From: Pseudomonas azotoformans
Lineage (GTDB): Bacteria > Pseudomonadota > Gammaproteobacteria > Pseudomonadales > Pseudomonadaceae
NCBI RefSeq assembly: GCF_900103345.1
Contig: NZ_LT629702.1
Span: 2,790,001 to 2,854,000, forward strand
DNA length: 64,000 nt
Direction: 5' to 3'
Shown here in pieces: positions 16,207 to 25,243 of the stretch (within the stretch, counting starts at the first letter, position 1; every line of letters starts with the position of its first letter). The translations under genes were made by a program, and so were the position numbers. Below the pieces are notes generated by a model. It did not search any database. It saw only the letters and a list, made by a program, of their open reading frames with translations, and was not told the origin of the DNA.

Positions 16207-18375
16207 GTGCTTTCCCGTCTGTTTGCCCTGCCCTGCTACTGCTTGATCGCCCTGCTCACCTTGCTGCCGCTCACGCCTGCCCATGCAGTGGGTTTGCCCG
16301 GCTTGCTGGGCAGTACCAACAAGACCCAGCCCCAGGCCGAAGTGCCACTGGGGCAGTCGCTGGACGAGGTGATCAAGACCCTGGAAAACGACCAGCAGCG
16401 CACCCAGTTGCTGAGCGACCTGAAAAAGCTGCGCGCCGCCACGCAAAAGGCCCAACCGGCCGCCGAAGAAGGCGTGCTGGGGTTGATCGGCGGCACCCTG
16501 GCCAACCTGGAGGCACAGTTCTCCGGAGCCGACAGCCCGCTGGAACGCTGGTCCAACGAAGTCGACCAGGCCAAGGAAGAACTCAGTGCGCTGATGCTGC
16601 CGGCCAACGAATGGCTGCCGATCATTTTCGGTTTTGCCCTGATCCTCGCCGTGTGGAGCCTGCTGGCCTACGCGCTGATCTGGCTCAGCCATCGGGTGCG
16701 CGAACGTTTCGGCCTGCCTGAAGAATTGCCGCAACATCCACGCACCTGGGACATGGTGCGCTTCGCCCTGCGCAAGCTCGGCCCATGGATGATCGCCCTG
16801 GTGATCACGGTGTACCTGAGCTACGCCCTGCCCTCGTCCCTGGGCAAGTCCCTGGCGATGGTGCTGGCCTACGCACTGGTGGTAGGCACCTGTTTCTCGG
16901 CGATCTGCGTGATTGCTTTTTCGGTACTCGACGGCCCGCACCGTCATCGTGCGCTGTATATCCTGCGGCACCAGGCGTTCCGCCCGCTATGGTGGATCGG
17001 CAGTTTTGCCGCCTTTGGCGAGGCCTTGAGCGACCCGCGACTGGTCCAGGCCCTGGGCCAGCACCTGTCCCACACCGCCGCGACGGTCGCCAATGTGATG
17101 GCGGCGCTGTCGACCGGTGTATTCATCCTGCGTTTCCGCCGGCCCATCGCCCACCTGATCCGCAACCAGCCGCTGTCGCGCCGCCTGACGCGCCGCGCCC
17201 TCAGCGACACCATCGAAATCATCGGGTCCTTCTGGTACATACCGGCCTTGCTGCTGGTGGGCATCTCGCTGTTCGCCACCTTCGTCTCGGCCGGCGATAC
17301 CAGCACCGCCTTGCGCCAGTCCCTGCTGTGCACGGTGCTGCTGGTGCTGTGCATGGTGATCAACGGCCTGGTCCGTCGCCACGCGCTCAAGCCGCAGCGT
17401 GGGCACAAGCGTCATGCGCTGTATTCCGAACGCCTGAAAAGCTTCGTCTACACCCTGGCCCACCTGATCGTGTGGCTGGTGTTTATCGAGTTGGGCCTGC
17501 GGGTGTGGGGCCTGTCGCTGATCCGCTTTACCGAAGGCGATGGCCATGAAGTCAGCGTCAAGCTGTTCGGCCTGGCCGGGACCTTGCTGTTCGCCTGGCT
17601 GATCTGGATTCTCAGCGACACCGCGATCCACCATGCCCTCACCCGCTCGCGCAAAGGCCTGGCCAACGCGCGGGCGCAGACCATGATGCCGTTGATCCGC
17701 AACGTGCTGTTCGTGACCATCTTTATCATTGCTGCCATCGTCGCCCTGGCAAACATGGGCATGAACGTCACGCCGCTGCTGGCGGGCGCCGGTGTGATCG
17801 GCCTGGCCATCGGTTTCGGCGCGCAGTCGCTGGTGGCGGACTTGATCACCGGCCTGTTCATCATCATCGAGGACTCCCTGGCCATCGACGACTACGTGGA
17901 TGTGGGCGGCCACCTGGGCACGGTGGAAGGCCTGACCATTCGTACCGTGCGCCTGCGGGATATCGACGGCATTGTGCACACCATCCCGTTCAGCGAGATC
18001 AAGAGCATCAAGAACTACTCGCGGGAGTTCGGCTACGCGATCTTCCGGGTGGCGATCCCGTACAACATGGAGATCGACGACGCCATCAAGCTGATGCGCG
18101 ATGTTGGCCAGAAAATGCGCAACGACCCGCTGCAACGTCGCAATATCTGGTCGCCGTTGGAGATTCAGGGGGTTGAGAGTTTCGAGTCGGGCAGCGCGAT
18201 CCTGCGGGCGCGGTTCAAGACGGCGCCGATCAAACAGTGGGAAGTGTCGCGGGCGTTCAACCTGTCGCTGAAACGGCATCTGGATGAGGCGGGGTTGGAC
18301 CTGGCCACACCACGCTTGAGCGTGCAAGTGGTGACGGGGGCTTCGGGCGGATTAGACAAAGAAAAAAATACCTGA
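16207..18375 (+). CDS. Large MscS-family mechanosensitive channel (YbiO-like)
   Basis: 722 residues. A signal peptide (about 1-27, ending PAHA) is followed by a periplasmic helical region to about residue 130, then some eight or nine membrane helices, then the MscS pore and cytoplasmic domains. The pore helix region MNVTPLLAGAGVIGLAIGFG near residue 520 and SLVADLITGLFIIIEDSLAI near residue 542 are typical MscS TM3, and VEGLTIRTVRLRDIDG near residue 575 is the beta domain. Overall architecture and length resemble E. coli YbiO (741 aa). The start is GTG at 16207. It protects against osmotic downshock or passes small solutes; exact role is not shown. Confidence 0.88.
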   Translation: MLSRLFALPCYCLIALLTLLPLTPAHAVGLPGLLGSTNKTQPQAEVPLGQSLDEVIKTLENDQQRTQLLSDLKKLRAATQKAQPAAEEGVLGLIGGTLANLEAQFSGADSPLERWSNEVDQAKEELSALMLPANEWLPIIFGFALILAVWSLLAYALIWLSHRVRERFGLPEELPQHPRTWDMVRFALRKLGPWMIALVITVYLSYALPSSLGKSLAMVLAYALVVGTCFSAICVIAFSVLDGPHRHRALYILRHQAFRPLWWIGSFAAFGEALSDPRLVQALGQHLSHTAATVANVMAALSTGVFILRFRRPIAHLIRNQPLSRRLTRRALSDTIEIIGSFWYIPALLLVGISLFATFVSAGDTSTALRQSLLCTVLLVLCMVINGLVRRHALKPQRGHKRHALYSERLKSFVYTLAHLIVWLVFIELGLRVWGLSLIRFTEGDGHEVSVKLFGLAGTLLFAWLIWILSDTAIHHALTRSRKGLANARAQTMMPLIRNVLFVTIFIIAAIVALANMGMNVTPLLAGAGVIGLAIGFGAQSLVADLITGLFIIIEDSLAIDDYVDVGGHLGTVEGLTIRTVRLRDIDGIVHTIPFSEIKSIKNYSREFGYAIFRVAIPYNMEIDDAIKLMRDVGQKMRNDPLQRRNIWSPLEIQGVESFESGSAILRARFKTAPIKQWEVSRAFNLSLKRHLDEAGLDLATPRLSVQVVTGASGGLDKEKNT

Positions 18376-18393
18376 AAGCAACACAGCTCAAAA

Positions 18394-18482
18394 TGTGGGA
18401 GGGGGCTTGCCCCCGATGGCGGTGTATCAGTCACTCATTAGTCGACTGACACTCCCTCATCGGGGGCAAGCCCCCTCCCACA
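18394..18482. repeat. REP doublet, GTGGGAGGGGGC family
   Basis: Inverted REPs between the convergent ends of the MscS-family gene and the MbtH-like gene, where they may serve as a bidirectional transcript end. Confidence 0.92.
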
Positions 18483-18499
18483 TTTTTGATCTGTGGCGT

Positions 18500-18721
18500 T
18501 TACGCGATCGCAGTGCCATCCATCTTCTGGCGCAGGCTCAGCGGACGCATGTCAGTCCAGACTTCTTCGATATAGGCCAGGCACTCTTTCTTCAGGCCGC
18601 TCTTGCCCACCGTGCGCCAGCCTTCCGGCACGGCCTTGTAGTCGGGCCAGATGGAATACTGTTCTTCATGGTTGACCACTACCTGAAACAGGATGTCGTC
18701 GCGGTCAAATACTGAGGTCAT
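18500..18721 (-). CDS. MbtH-like protein of pyoverdine synthesis
   Basis: 73 residues. MbtH-like proteins bind adenylation domains of non-ribosomal peptide synthetases and are needed for their folding or activity. The family core is present: [15 protein letters not shown] near residue 12, [12 protein letters not shown] near residue 31 and [14 protein letters not shown] near residue 46, with the conserved tryptophans. It lies next to pvdH, as PA2412 does in P. aeruginosa, and a PvdS-type box is readable 62 bases upstream, overlapping the pvdH stop codon. It should serve PvdL and the other pyoverdine synthetases located elsewhere. Confidence 0.95.
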   Translation of the reverse strand: MTSVFDRDDILFQVVVNHEEQYSIWPDYKAVPEGWRTVGKSGLKKECLAYIEEVWTDMRPLSLRQKMDGTAIA

Positions 18722-18782
18722 TGCTGTTCTCCATCGCTATAAGGCTGGCTGCGCACCGTGCGCAGCACCGATATCTGTAGAA

Positions 18783-18806
18783 ACGTACCAAGCTGGCAAA
18801 AAATTA
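18783..18806 (-). promoter_or_regulatory. PvdS-type (IS box) promoter of the MbtH-like gene
   Basis: On the minus strand TAATT (18806-18802), exactly 16 bases, then CGT (18785-18783), matching the iron-starvation box TAAAT-N16-CGT with one change. Its TAA is the stop codon of pvdH. Confidence 0.6.
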
Positions 18807-20198
18807 GAGGCTGGCGACCGCTGCCGCCAACGCGCGCCCGAAGATGTCCGCCACCCGGTCCACTTCGTTAGCGGTGATCACCAGCGGCGGCAGGAAACGC
18901 ACCACACTGCCGTGCCGACCGCCCAGTTCAAGGATCAGCCCGCGCTTGAGGCATTCGCGCTGCACCAGCGGCGCTAATTGGCGATGCACCGGCGGATGGC
19001 CTTGAATGTCCGGCGTGCCGTTCGGGTCGACCAGTTCCACGCCAAGCATCAACCCACGGCCCCGAATATCCCCCAGGTGCGGGAAGTCGCGTTGCAGGAT
19101 GCGCAGGTGTTCACCCAGGCGCTCGCCCATGGCCGCTGCATGGCCGGCCAGGTCGTGGTCCTTGAGGTAGCGCATCACCGCCGAACCTGCCGCCATGGCC
19201 ATCTGATTGCCACGGAAGGTCCCGGCATGGGCGCCCGGCAGCCAGGTGTCGAGCCAGTCGCGATACACCACCACCGCCAGCGGCAGGCTGCCGCCGATGG
19301 CCTTGGACATCACCACCACATCCGGGATGATCCCGGCATGTTCGAAGGCAAACATCTTGCCGGTGCGACCGAAACCGCTCTGGATTTCATCGACGATCAA
19401 CGCCACGCCCGCCTGCTCGGTGATGCGACGCAGGCCGCGCAGCCAGTCCAGGTCAGCCGGAATCACGCCGCCCTCGCCCTGCACCACTTCGACAATCACA
19501 GCGGCTGGCAGCAATACGCCAGCCTCCGGATCATTCAGCAGGTTTTCCAGGTAGTGCAGGTTGACCCGCACACCTTCCGCGCCACCCAGGCCGAACGGGC
19601 AACGGTAGTCGTAGGGGTATGGCAAAAATTGCACGCCGTTGCCGAGCAGGGCGCCCAAGGGTTTCTTCGGCCCCAGGCTGCCCATCAGGCTCAAGGCGCC
19701 CTGGCTCATGCCGTGGTAACCGCCCTGGAAGGACAATACGGTACTGCGCCCGGTGGCGGTGCGTACCAACTTCAACGCAGCTTCCACCGCATCGGTGCCG
19801 GTGGGGCCGCAGAACTGGATTTTCGCTTCCCGCGCCAGCGCCGGCGGCAACAAACCGAACAGGTCCTGCACGAACTGGTCCTTGACCGGGGTGGTCAGGT
19901 CCAGCGTGTGCAGGGGCAGTTCATCGACCAGCACCTGTTGAATAGCCTCGATCACGACCGGGTGGTTATGCCCCAGCGCAAGGGTGCCGGCGCCCGCCAG
20001 GCAGTCGATGAAGCTGCGCCCTTCGACGTCTTCCACGTAAATCCCCTTGGCACGCTTGAGTGCCAGGGGAATGCGCCGAGGGTAGCTGCGGGCATTGGAT
20101 TCCTGCTGGCGCTGTCGGGCCAGCAGCGGGGTTTCGTCGAACTGGTAAAGCGTTTCATGCACCTGGGCGTCTTCGATACGGCTGGTAGCGACTGACAT
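18804..20198 (-). CDS. pvdH: Diaminobutyrate-2-oxoglutarate aminotransferase PvdH
   Basis: 464 residues, a class III PLP aminotransferase making L-2,4-diaminobutyrate from aspartate semialdehyde, a building block of the pyoverdine chromophore. Visible are GPTGTDAVEAALKLVR near residue 130, SFQGGYHGMSQGALS for cofactor binding, VALIVDEIQSGFGRTGK near residue 260 with the PLP aspartate, and the Schiff-base lysine in VVMSKAIGGSLP near residue 293. The ATG at 20198 follows GAGGGATCGAGAA; a longer frame from 20300 has no site and would run through the promoter. A consensus PvdS box lies about 100 bases upstream. Confidence 0.96.
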   Translation of the reverse strand: MSVATSRIEDAQVHETLYQFDETPLLARQRQQESNARSYPRRIPLALKRAKGIYVEDVEGRSFIDCLAGAGTLALGHNHPVVIEAIQQVLVDELPLHTLDLTTPVKDQFVQDLFGLLPPALAREAKIQFCGPTGTDAVEAALKLVRTATGRSTVLSFQGGYHGMSQGALSLMGSLGPKKPLGALLGNGVQFLPYPYDYRCPFGLGGAEGVRVNLHYLENLLNDPEAGVLLPAAVIVEVVQGEGGVIPADLDWLRGLRRITEQAGVALIVDEIQSGFGRTGKMFAFEHAGIIPDVVVMSKAIGGSLPLAVVVYRDWLDTWLPGAHAGTFRGNQMAMAAGSAVMRYLKDHDLAGHAAAMGERLGEHLRILQRDFPHLGDIRGRGLMLGVELVDPNGTPDIQGHPPVHRQLAPLVQRECLKRGLILELGGRHGSVVRFLPPLVITANEVDRVADIFGRALAAAVASL

Positions 20199-20294
20199 TT
20201 CTCGATCCCTCAATACGCTGATGATGGTGACCAAACTGCCGATCCGCTGGCGTCTGGCCCCAAGGGGCATGCGCACGGATTTCCTGTTCTGGAA

Positions 20295-20318
20295 ACGCAC
20301 CAGCGTCGAGGGGATTTA
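20295..20318 (-). promoter_or_regulatory. PvdS (IS box) promoter of pvdH
   Basis: On the minus strand TAAAT (20318-20314), exactly 16 bases, then CGT (20297-20295), a perfect match to the known PvdS consensus TAAAT-N16-CGT, 97 bases before the pvdH ATG. Confidence 0.85.
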
Positions 20319-20356
20319 GGGCCTTTGATCACTCACCAATGAATACAAAACCAAAT

Positions 20357-20444
20357 GTGGGAGGGGGCTTGCCCCCGATAGCAGTGGATGAGTCACTGGT
20401 GTCGGGACTGACAGAGCGCAATCGGGGGCAAGCCCCCTCCCACA
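20357..20444. repeat. REP doublet, GTGGGAGGGGGC family
   Basis: Inverted REPs between the pvdH promoter and the 3' end of the amidase gene, with outer ends TGTGGGAGG. Confidence 0.92.
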
Positions 20445-20462
20445 TTGGAACTGCGTTCGGCG

Positions 20463-21230
20463 TCATAAACCACGGTATTTTTCGTTCAGTGCGTACAAGA
20501 TCGCGCAGGTCTCCGCATCCAGAAACCCGCAGTAATCCCGCGCCCGAAAGTGCATCTGAAACGCCCGCGTCCTCTGTTCAAACCCTTGCCGATTCTTCGC
20601 CGGCGCATAGCCATAGCGTTGAAACGCCCGCTCCACCTCGACCTCCGGCGGCAGGCCCAGGCAAAACCTACGCTGATACATCGCCCGCGTCGCCTCATCA
20701 AACCAGGCCCCCACCCCAGCCTCATGCAGACACCGCCACGGCAGCCGCGGCCCCGGATCGCTCTTGCGCCCGAACGCCACGTCCGCATGCCCGAGGATGT
20801 CGATGGGCCCTATCTGCGGGTAGCGCCCAAGAATGTCGCGAACCAGCGCAATCAATACGTCGATCTGTTCCTGCGCGTAGGCAGGAAAGGTGAACACACC
20901 ACCGTCATCCCGCGCCAGGTTGACGATCTCGACGCCAATCGAGCGGCTGTTGAGGTTGTCGCGCCCCGCCCAATGACTCACACCGGCGTGCCAGGCACGC
21001 TTGTCTTCCTCCACCAACCGGAACACACGCAGCTCTTCATAGCCCGCCGCGCGATAGTCGGGCTCATCAGGGTCGGGCAGCAAGTAGTGGGCACTCACCC
21101 CGTCCTGAGTCAGGGTGCGCAGGGAGGCACCAAAAGGCGCTGCGGTGTAATGCAGGATCACCTGCCGCACGGGCTCGCCGTTGCGTTCGTTGAAGCCTCT
21201 GGCAGGGAAACTGGTATCGATGACCAACAT
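20463..21230 (-). CDS. N-acetylmuramoyl-L-alanine amidase, AmpDh/AmiD type
   Basis: 255 residues. A zinc amidase of the amidase_2 family that cleaves the muramyl-peptide bond, with N-terminal catalytic domain and a C-terminal peptidoglycan-binding helical domain (about 185-250). Zinc ligand candidates are the histidines in QVILHYTAA near residue 25 and ILGHADVAFGRKSDPGPR near residue 145; SIGVEIVN near residue 100 is also typical. The ATG at 21230 follows AAAGGACGG; a TTG six codons upstream is less likely. No clear lipobox or signal peptide follows this start, so location is uncertain. It follows the dsbRS terminator. Confidence 0.88.
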   Translation of the reverse strand: MLVIDTSFPARGFNERNGEPVRQVILHYTAAPFGASLRTLTQDGVSAHYLLPDPDEPDYRAAGYEELRVFRLVEEDKRAWHAGVSHWAGRDNLNSRSIGVEIVNLARDDGGVFTFPAYAQEQIDVLIALVRDILGRYPQIGPIDILGHADVAFGRKSDPGPRLPWRCLHEAGVGAWFDEATRAMYQRRFCLGLPPEVEVERAFQRYGYAPAKNRQGFEQRTRAFQMHFRARDYCGFLDAETCAILYALNEKYRGL

Positions 21231-21280
21231 GAGAACCGTCCTTTTCAATACAGGCCGAGTCGTTCGGCCCGTTCAAGCGC

Positions 21281-21328
21281 AAAAAAATTACCGCCATCCT
21301 GAAGGCTTGAACTTCAGCAGGGCGGTAA
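21281..21328 (-). terminator. Intrinsic terminator of the dsbRS operon
   Basis: On the minus strand TTACCGCC (21328-21321) pairs with GGCGGTAA (21295-21288), enclosing a smaller inner stem, and is followed by seven T (21287-21281). It lies 27 bases after the sensor kinase stop. Confidence 0.85.
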
Positions 21329-21354
21329 CTATTTGGCACTTGAAAGAAACGTGA

Positions 21355-22677
21355 TCAGCAGCGCAGAGGCATGCCCAGGTCGACGCGCAAACCATCCGGC
21401 CGACTGTCGAATTTCAATGAGCAGGAACAGCGTTGCACGATCGCTTGCACGATCGCCAGGCCCAGGCCACAGCCTTCGCTGTTGCCGTTGCGCCAGAAGC
21501 GTTGGGTCAGGTATTGCAGGTCCTCGGCGGCAATCTGCTTGCCGTGGTCACGCACGCGGAACACCACATTATCGGCTTCGGTGAACACGCTGAGCTCCAC
21601 CCGGGTGTCCGTCGGCGTGTGGCGCAACGCGTTGTCCAGCAGGTTGCGCAAGGCCGCGACCGCCAGGCCCACCGGCATTTCCACCGGGGTGGCCGAGAGG
21701 TCGTCCGGCAGGATCAGGTCGATGCGCGAGTTGTCACCGGCATTGGCATCCTGGATCGCCAGGCGCGCTACTTCTTCGGCACTGGAATGCATACCATCGT
21801 CAAACGACAGGTTGCCCTCCACCCGGGCCAGCAAGAGCAATTGCTCCAGGGTCCGATGCAGGCGGTCGGCGCCCTCCTCGGCATGGGCCAGGGACTGGTC
21901 GCGGGCCGCGCCTTCGGTCATGCGCGCCACTTGCAGGTGGGTCTTGATTGCGGTGAGCGGGCTGCGCAGTTCGTGGGCGGCGTCACCGGTGAGACGGCGC
22001 TCGCGCTCGATGGTCTTGGCGATGCGTTGCAATAGCTGGTTCTGGGTGTCGAGCAGCGGCTTGAGTTCGCTGGGCAACGGGTGGATCTGCAGCGGTTCAA
22101 GGGAGTCGGCACTGCGGCGCATCAAGGCGTCACGCATGCGGTTGAGCGGCAGCAGGCTCTGGCCGATGCCCAGCCACAACAGGCACAGGCAGCCCAGCAT
22201 CGCCACGCCCACCGGCACCGACGCTGCCAGCAAGATCGACAGGTTCAGCGCCTCGCGCTCCACTTGCCGATCGGCCGTGGTGATCAGCAGGTCACCCCGG
22301 GACAGGGTGAAACTGCGCCAGCCCACGCCATCGACGACCTGGTCGCGAAACCCGCTCTTGCGCGACTCCAACCCCTCTTCCGGCGTGGTGTGGCTGCGCG
22401 CCAGGATTTCCCCGCGCAGGGAACTGACCTGGCAGGCCATGCCGCCGGGCACATTCAATTGTTCAGCGCTGAAATGCGCGCCGCCGCTGACGCTGGCCAG
22501 GCCGGGCATCTGTTCGGTCAGCCCCGCCACCATGCGCGCCGACGCCACCAGGCGCTGGTCGAGGGAGAACATCATCTGGTTGCGCAGGTCGTTGAGCATC
22601 CAGGCCGCCGCCAGGGCCCAGATCAGCACAAAAGCGGCGCCCAGCTTGAACGTCAGGCGCAGGCGCAGGCTTTTCAC
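21355..22677 (-). CDS. dsbS: Sensor histidine kinase, DsbS-like
   Basis: 440 residues. Two membrane helices (about 10-28 and 150-172) bracket a periplasmic domain of about 120 residues; a HAMP-like segment, the dimerisation domain with phospho-histidine in AHELRSPLTAIKTHLQ near residue 235, and the ATPase domain with NLLDNALRHTP and GCGLGLAI follow. The G1 box reads RVRDHGKQI, lacking the usual second glycine. The periplasmic part has a single cysteine at residue 82 (GGMACQVSS). I recall that P. aeruginosa DsbS senses copper through Cys82. Adjacent, divergent dsbD-dsbE-dsbG supports the name. Its start overlaps the regulator gene by four bases. Confidence 0.85.
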   Translation of the reverse strand: MKSLRLRLTFKLGAAFVLIWALAAAWMLNDLRNQMMFSLDQRLVASARMVAGLTEQMPGLASVSGGAHFSAEQLNVPGGMACQVSSLRGEILARSHTTPEEGLESRKSGFRDQVVDGVGWRSFTLSRGDLLITTADRQVEREALNLSILLAASVPVGVAMLGCLCLLWLGIGQSLLPLNRMRDALMRRSADSLEPLQIHPLPSELKPLLDTQNQLLQRIAKTIERERRLTGDAAHELRSPLTAIKTHLQVARMTEGAARDQSLAHAEEGADRLHRTLEQLLLLARVEGNLSFDDGMHSSAEEVARLAIQDANAGDNSRIDLILPDDLSATPVEMPVGLAVAALRNLLDNALRHTPTDTRVELSVFTEADNVVFRVRDHGKQIAAEDLQYLTQRFWRNGNSEGCGLGLAIVQAIVQRCSCSLKFDSRPDGLRVDLGMPLRC

Positions 22678-23354
22678 GATGCGTCCTCGCCTCCATCGGC
22701 CGGGCCAAGGCGATACCCGAGGCCACGCACGGTCTCGACGATGCCATTGCCCAATTTGCGCCGCAGGTGGTGGATATGCACGTTGAGCGCGTTGCTCTCC
22801 AGCTCGTCGTTGAAACCGTAGACGCTGTCCTTGAGCTGTTCGCTGGAGAGTACCCGGCCTTTATTGTGCAGCAAGGCTTGCAACAGCGCCTGTTCGCGAC
22901 GCGACAGGTCGACGGGCTCACCGCCCAGGAAGGTTTCGCGGCTACTGGGGTCGTAGGCCAGGCGGCCATGCTCGATGAGGTTGACGCTGCGCCCCGCGAC
23001 CCGTCGCAACAGGGTTTGCAGGCGCGCGGCGAGTTCGCGCAGGTCGAAGGGTTTGAGCAGGTAGTCATCGGCGCCGGCTTGCAGGCCATCGACGCGGTTG
23101 GTCACCGAGTCGCGTGCGGTCAGGATCAGCACCGGTATCTCCAGGCCCTGGCTGCGCTGTTGCTGCAACAACTTGAGGCCGTCTTCATCCGGCAGGCCCA
23201 GGTCGAGCACCATGATGTCGAACGTCGCGGCCTTGAGCATCGCGCGTGCAGCGCCCGCCGTGGCCACATGTTCGACGGTAAACCCTTGGGCAGCGAGGCC
23301 GGCCACAATGCCGCTGGCGATCAGTTTGTCGTCTTCACAGACCAGTACGTGCAT
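22674..23354 (-). CDS. dsbR: OmpR-family response regulator, DsbR-like
   Basis: 226 residues. Receiver domain (1-115) with acidic pocket CEDDKL, phospho-aspartate in IMVLDLGLPDEDG near residue 51 and ILTARD plus the lysine in YLLKPFDLREL near residue 102. The winged-helix DNA-binding domain (about 128-220) ends with NALNVHIHHLRRKLGN and GLGYRLG. It is transcribed away from dsbD; the shared 161-base gap carries the direct repeat GGTTAATCA twice, an OmpR-type binding arrangement. It likely controls dsbDEG and itself. Confidence 0.88.
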   Translation of the reverse strand: MHVLVCEDDKLIASGIVAGLAAQGFTVEHVATAGAARAMLKAATFDIMVLDLGLPDEDGLKLLQQQRSQGLEIPVLILTARDSVTNRVDGLQAGADDYLLKPFDLRELAARLQTLLRRVAGRSVNLIEHGRLAYDPSSRETFLGGEPVDLSRREQALLQALLHNKGRVLSSEQLKDSVYGFNDELESNALNVHIHHLRRKLGNGIVETVRGLGYRLGPADGGEDAS

Positions 23355-23450
23355 GGAGAACCCTTCATGAAAGATGGGGAGATTAAAGGGGCAGCGGATT
23401 AAGCGCAGATTATGCCGCTAAACACCCCACACTCAATCTAGAATAGCCAT

Positions 23451-23470
23451 GGTTAATCATCGGTTAATCA
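23451..23470 (+). promoter_or_regulatory. Direct-repeat operator candidate for DsbR
   Basis: GGTTAATCA at 23451-23459 and again at 23462-23470, an 11-base period that suits a head-to-tail OmpR-family dimer. It lies between the divergent dsbR and dsbD starts, about 45 bases before dsbD. Confidence 0.6.
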
Positions 23471-23515
23471 ACGCCACACATTGTGTGCCTACTTGCATCG
23501 AACTAAGGCTTGACC

Positions 23516-25243
23516 ATGCGGCATCTGTTTACCTTTCTGCTGGTGTTGTTCGCCGGGCTGGCCCAGGCAGCGCCGGGCAACCCGTTTGAGACCAAACCCG
23601 ATTTCCTCCCGGTGGGCAAGGCCTTCACCTTTACCTCCGAACGTCTTGAAAGTGGCGAGACCCAGTTGTATTGGCAGATTGCCGACGGCTATTACCTGTA
23701 CAAGCAGCGTATGAAGTTCGACGGCCTGGCCGAAAAGCCCGCTTTGCCGCAAGGCGAGGCTCACAGCGACGAGTTCTTCGGCGACCAGGAAGTGTATCGC
23801 CAGGGCCTGGAAGTGAAGATCCCGGCCGGCGTCACCGGCCAGGTCAAGCTGGGCTGGCAGGGCTGCGCTGACGCGGGCCTGTGTTATCCGCCGCAATCGA
23901 TCACCGTGGACTTGGGCGGCAACCCCGCCGTCGCCGCCACCGCGCAAGCCCAGGACCAGAGCCTGGCCAGCGGTTTGCAACAGCGCAGCCTGGGCTGGAG
24001 CCTGTTGTTGTTCTTCGGCCTGGGCCTGTTACTGGCGTTTGCCCCGTGCTCGTTGCCCATGCTGCCGATTCTCGCCGGCCTGGTGGTGGGCAGTGGCGCC
24101 AGCCCGCGTCGCGGTTTTGCCCTGGCCAGCAGCTATGTGGTGTGCATGGCGCTGGTGTATGCCGCGCTCGGCGTATTGGCTGCGTTGCTTGGCGCCAACC
24201 TCGCCGCGCTCCTGCAAACCCCATGGATCCTCGGCAGTTTCGCTGCGCTGTTCGTGATCCTCGCCTTGCCGATGTTCGGCTTCTTTGAACTGCAACTGCC
24301 AGCGTTCCTGCGCGACCGCCTGGACAACGTCAGCCGCCAGCAAAGCGGCGGCAGCCTGGTGGGGGCAGGGATTCTCGGTGCGCTGTCCGGTCTGCTGGTG
24401 GGCCCGTGCATGACCGCGCCCCTGGCCGGCGCCCTGCTCTACATCGCCCAGAGCGGCAATGCGCTGCACGGTGGCCTGATCCTGTTCGCCATGGGCATCG
24501 GCATCGGCATTCCGCTGTTGCTGCTGGTGACCGTGGGCAACCGCTTCCTGCCCAAGCCGGGCACCTGGATGAACGTGCTCAAGGGCATCTTCGGCTTCCT
24601 GTTCCTCGGCACCGCCGTGTTGATGATCCGCCCGGTGGTCGGTGAAAACCTGTGGATCGGCCTGTGGGGCGTACTCGCGCTGATCATGGCCTACTGCGGC
24701 TGGACCCTGGCCCGAGAATACGGCCTGGCCGCCAAGGTGTTTGGCGCAGGCTCCCTGGTACTGGGTCTGTGGGGCGCGGTGCTGGTGGTGGGCGCAGCGG
24801 GGGGCAGCGACGACCTGTGGCAACCGCTGAAGGTCTACAGCGGTTCACGGGTCGCCGGCGCAGCCTCCGCCCACGATGCCTTCATGACCATCAACGACCC
24901 GGCCGTGCTGCAAAGCCAGCTCGACAGCGCCAAGGCCCAAGGCCAATGGGTGCTGGTGGACTACTACGCCGACTGGTGCGTGTCGTGCAAGATCATGGAA
25001 AAACAGGTGTTCGGCCAACCCGAAGTCATGCAGGCGCTGAAAGACGTACGCCTGCTGCGCCTGGACGTCACCGCCGACAACGCCGCCAGCCGCGCGCTGC
25101 TCGGCCGCTACAAAGTGCCTGGCCCACCGAGCTTCGTGTGGATCGGCCCGGACGGTGAAGAACGCCGCGCCCAACGCATCACCGGCGAAGTGGATGCCGC
25201 CGCTTTCCTGCAACGCTGGACGCAAACCCGAGACGCTCTCTGA
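23516..25243 (+). CDS. dsbD: Thiol:disulfide interchange protein DsbD
   Basis: 575 residues with a signal peptide (about 1-18). It passes electrons from cytoplasmic thioredoxin to periplasmic thiol proteins. The N-terminal immunoglobulin-like domain contains GCADAGLCYPP near residue 120; the central domain has eight membrane helices with the two key cysteines in AFAPCSLPMLP near residue 177 and LVGPCMTAPLAG near residue 300; the C-terminal thioredoxin domain has DWCVSCK near residue 490. The ATG at 23516 is preferred over TTG at 23510. It is first gene of dsbD-dsbE-dsbG; its stop overlaps the next start by one base. Confidence 0.95.
   Translation: MRHLFTFLLVLFAGLAQAAPGNPFETKPDFLPVGKAFTFTSERLESGETQLYWQIADGYYLYKQRMKFDGLAEKPALPQGEAHSDEFFGDQEVYRQGLEVKIPAGVTGQVKLGWQGCADAGLCYPPQSITVDLGGNPAVAATAQAQDQSLASGLQQRSLGWSLLLFFGLGLLLAFAPCSLPMLPILAGLVVGSGASPRRGFALASSYVVCMALVYAALGVLAALLGANLAALLQTPWILGSFAALFVILALPMFGFFELQLPAFLRDRLDNVSRQQSGGSLVGAGILGALSGLLVGPCMTAPLAGALLYIAQSGNALHGGLILFAMGIGIGIPLLLLVTVGNRFLPKPGTWMNVLKGIFGFLFLGTAVLMIRPVVGENLWIGLWGVLALIMAYCGWTLAREYGLAAKVFGAGSLVLGLWGAVLVVGAAGGSDDLWQPLKVYSGSRVAGAASAHDAFMTINDPAVLQSQLDSAKAQGQWVLVDYYADWCVSCKIMEKQVFGQPEVMQALKDVRLLRLDVTADNAASRALLGRYKVPGPPSFVWIGPDGEERRAQRITGEVDAAAFLQRWTQTRDAL

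Noticed and set aside
16987..18327. Open frame of 446 codons on the minus strand
   Set aside because: Antisense to the MscS-family channel gene; glutamine- and histidine-rich shadow.
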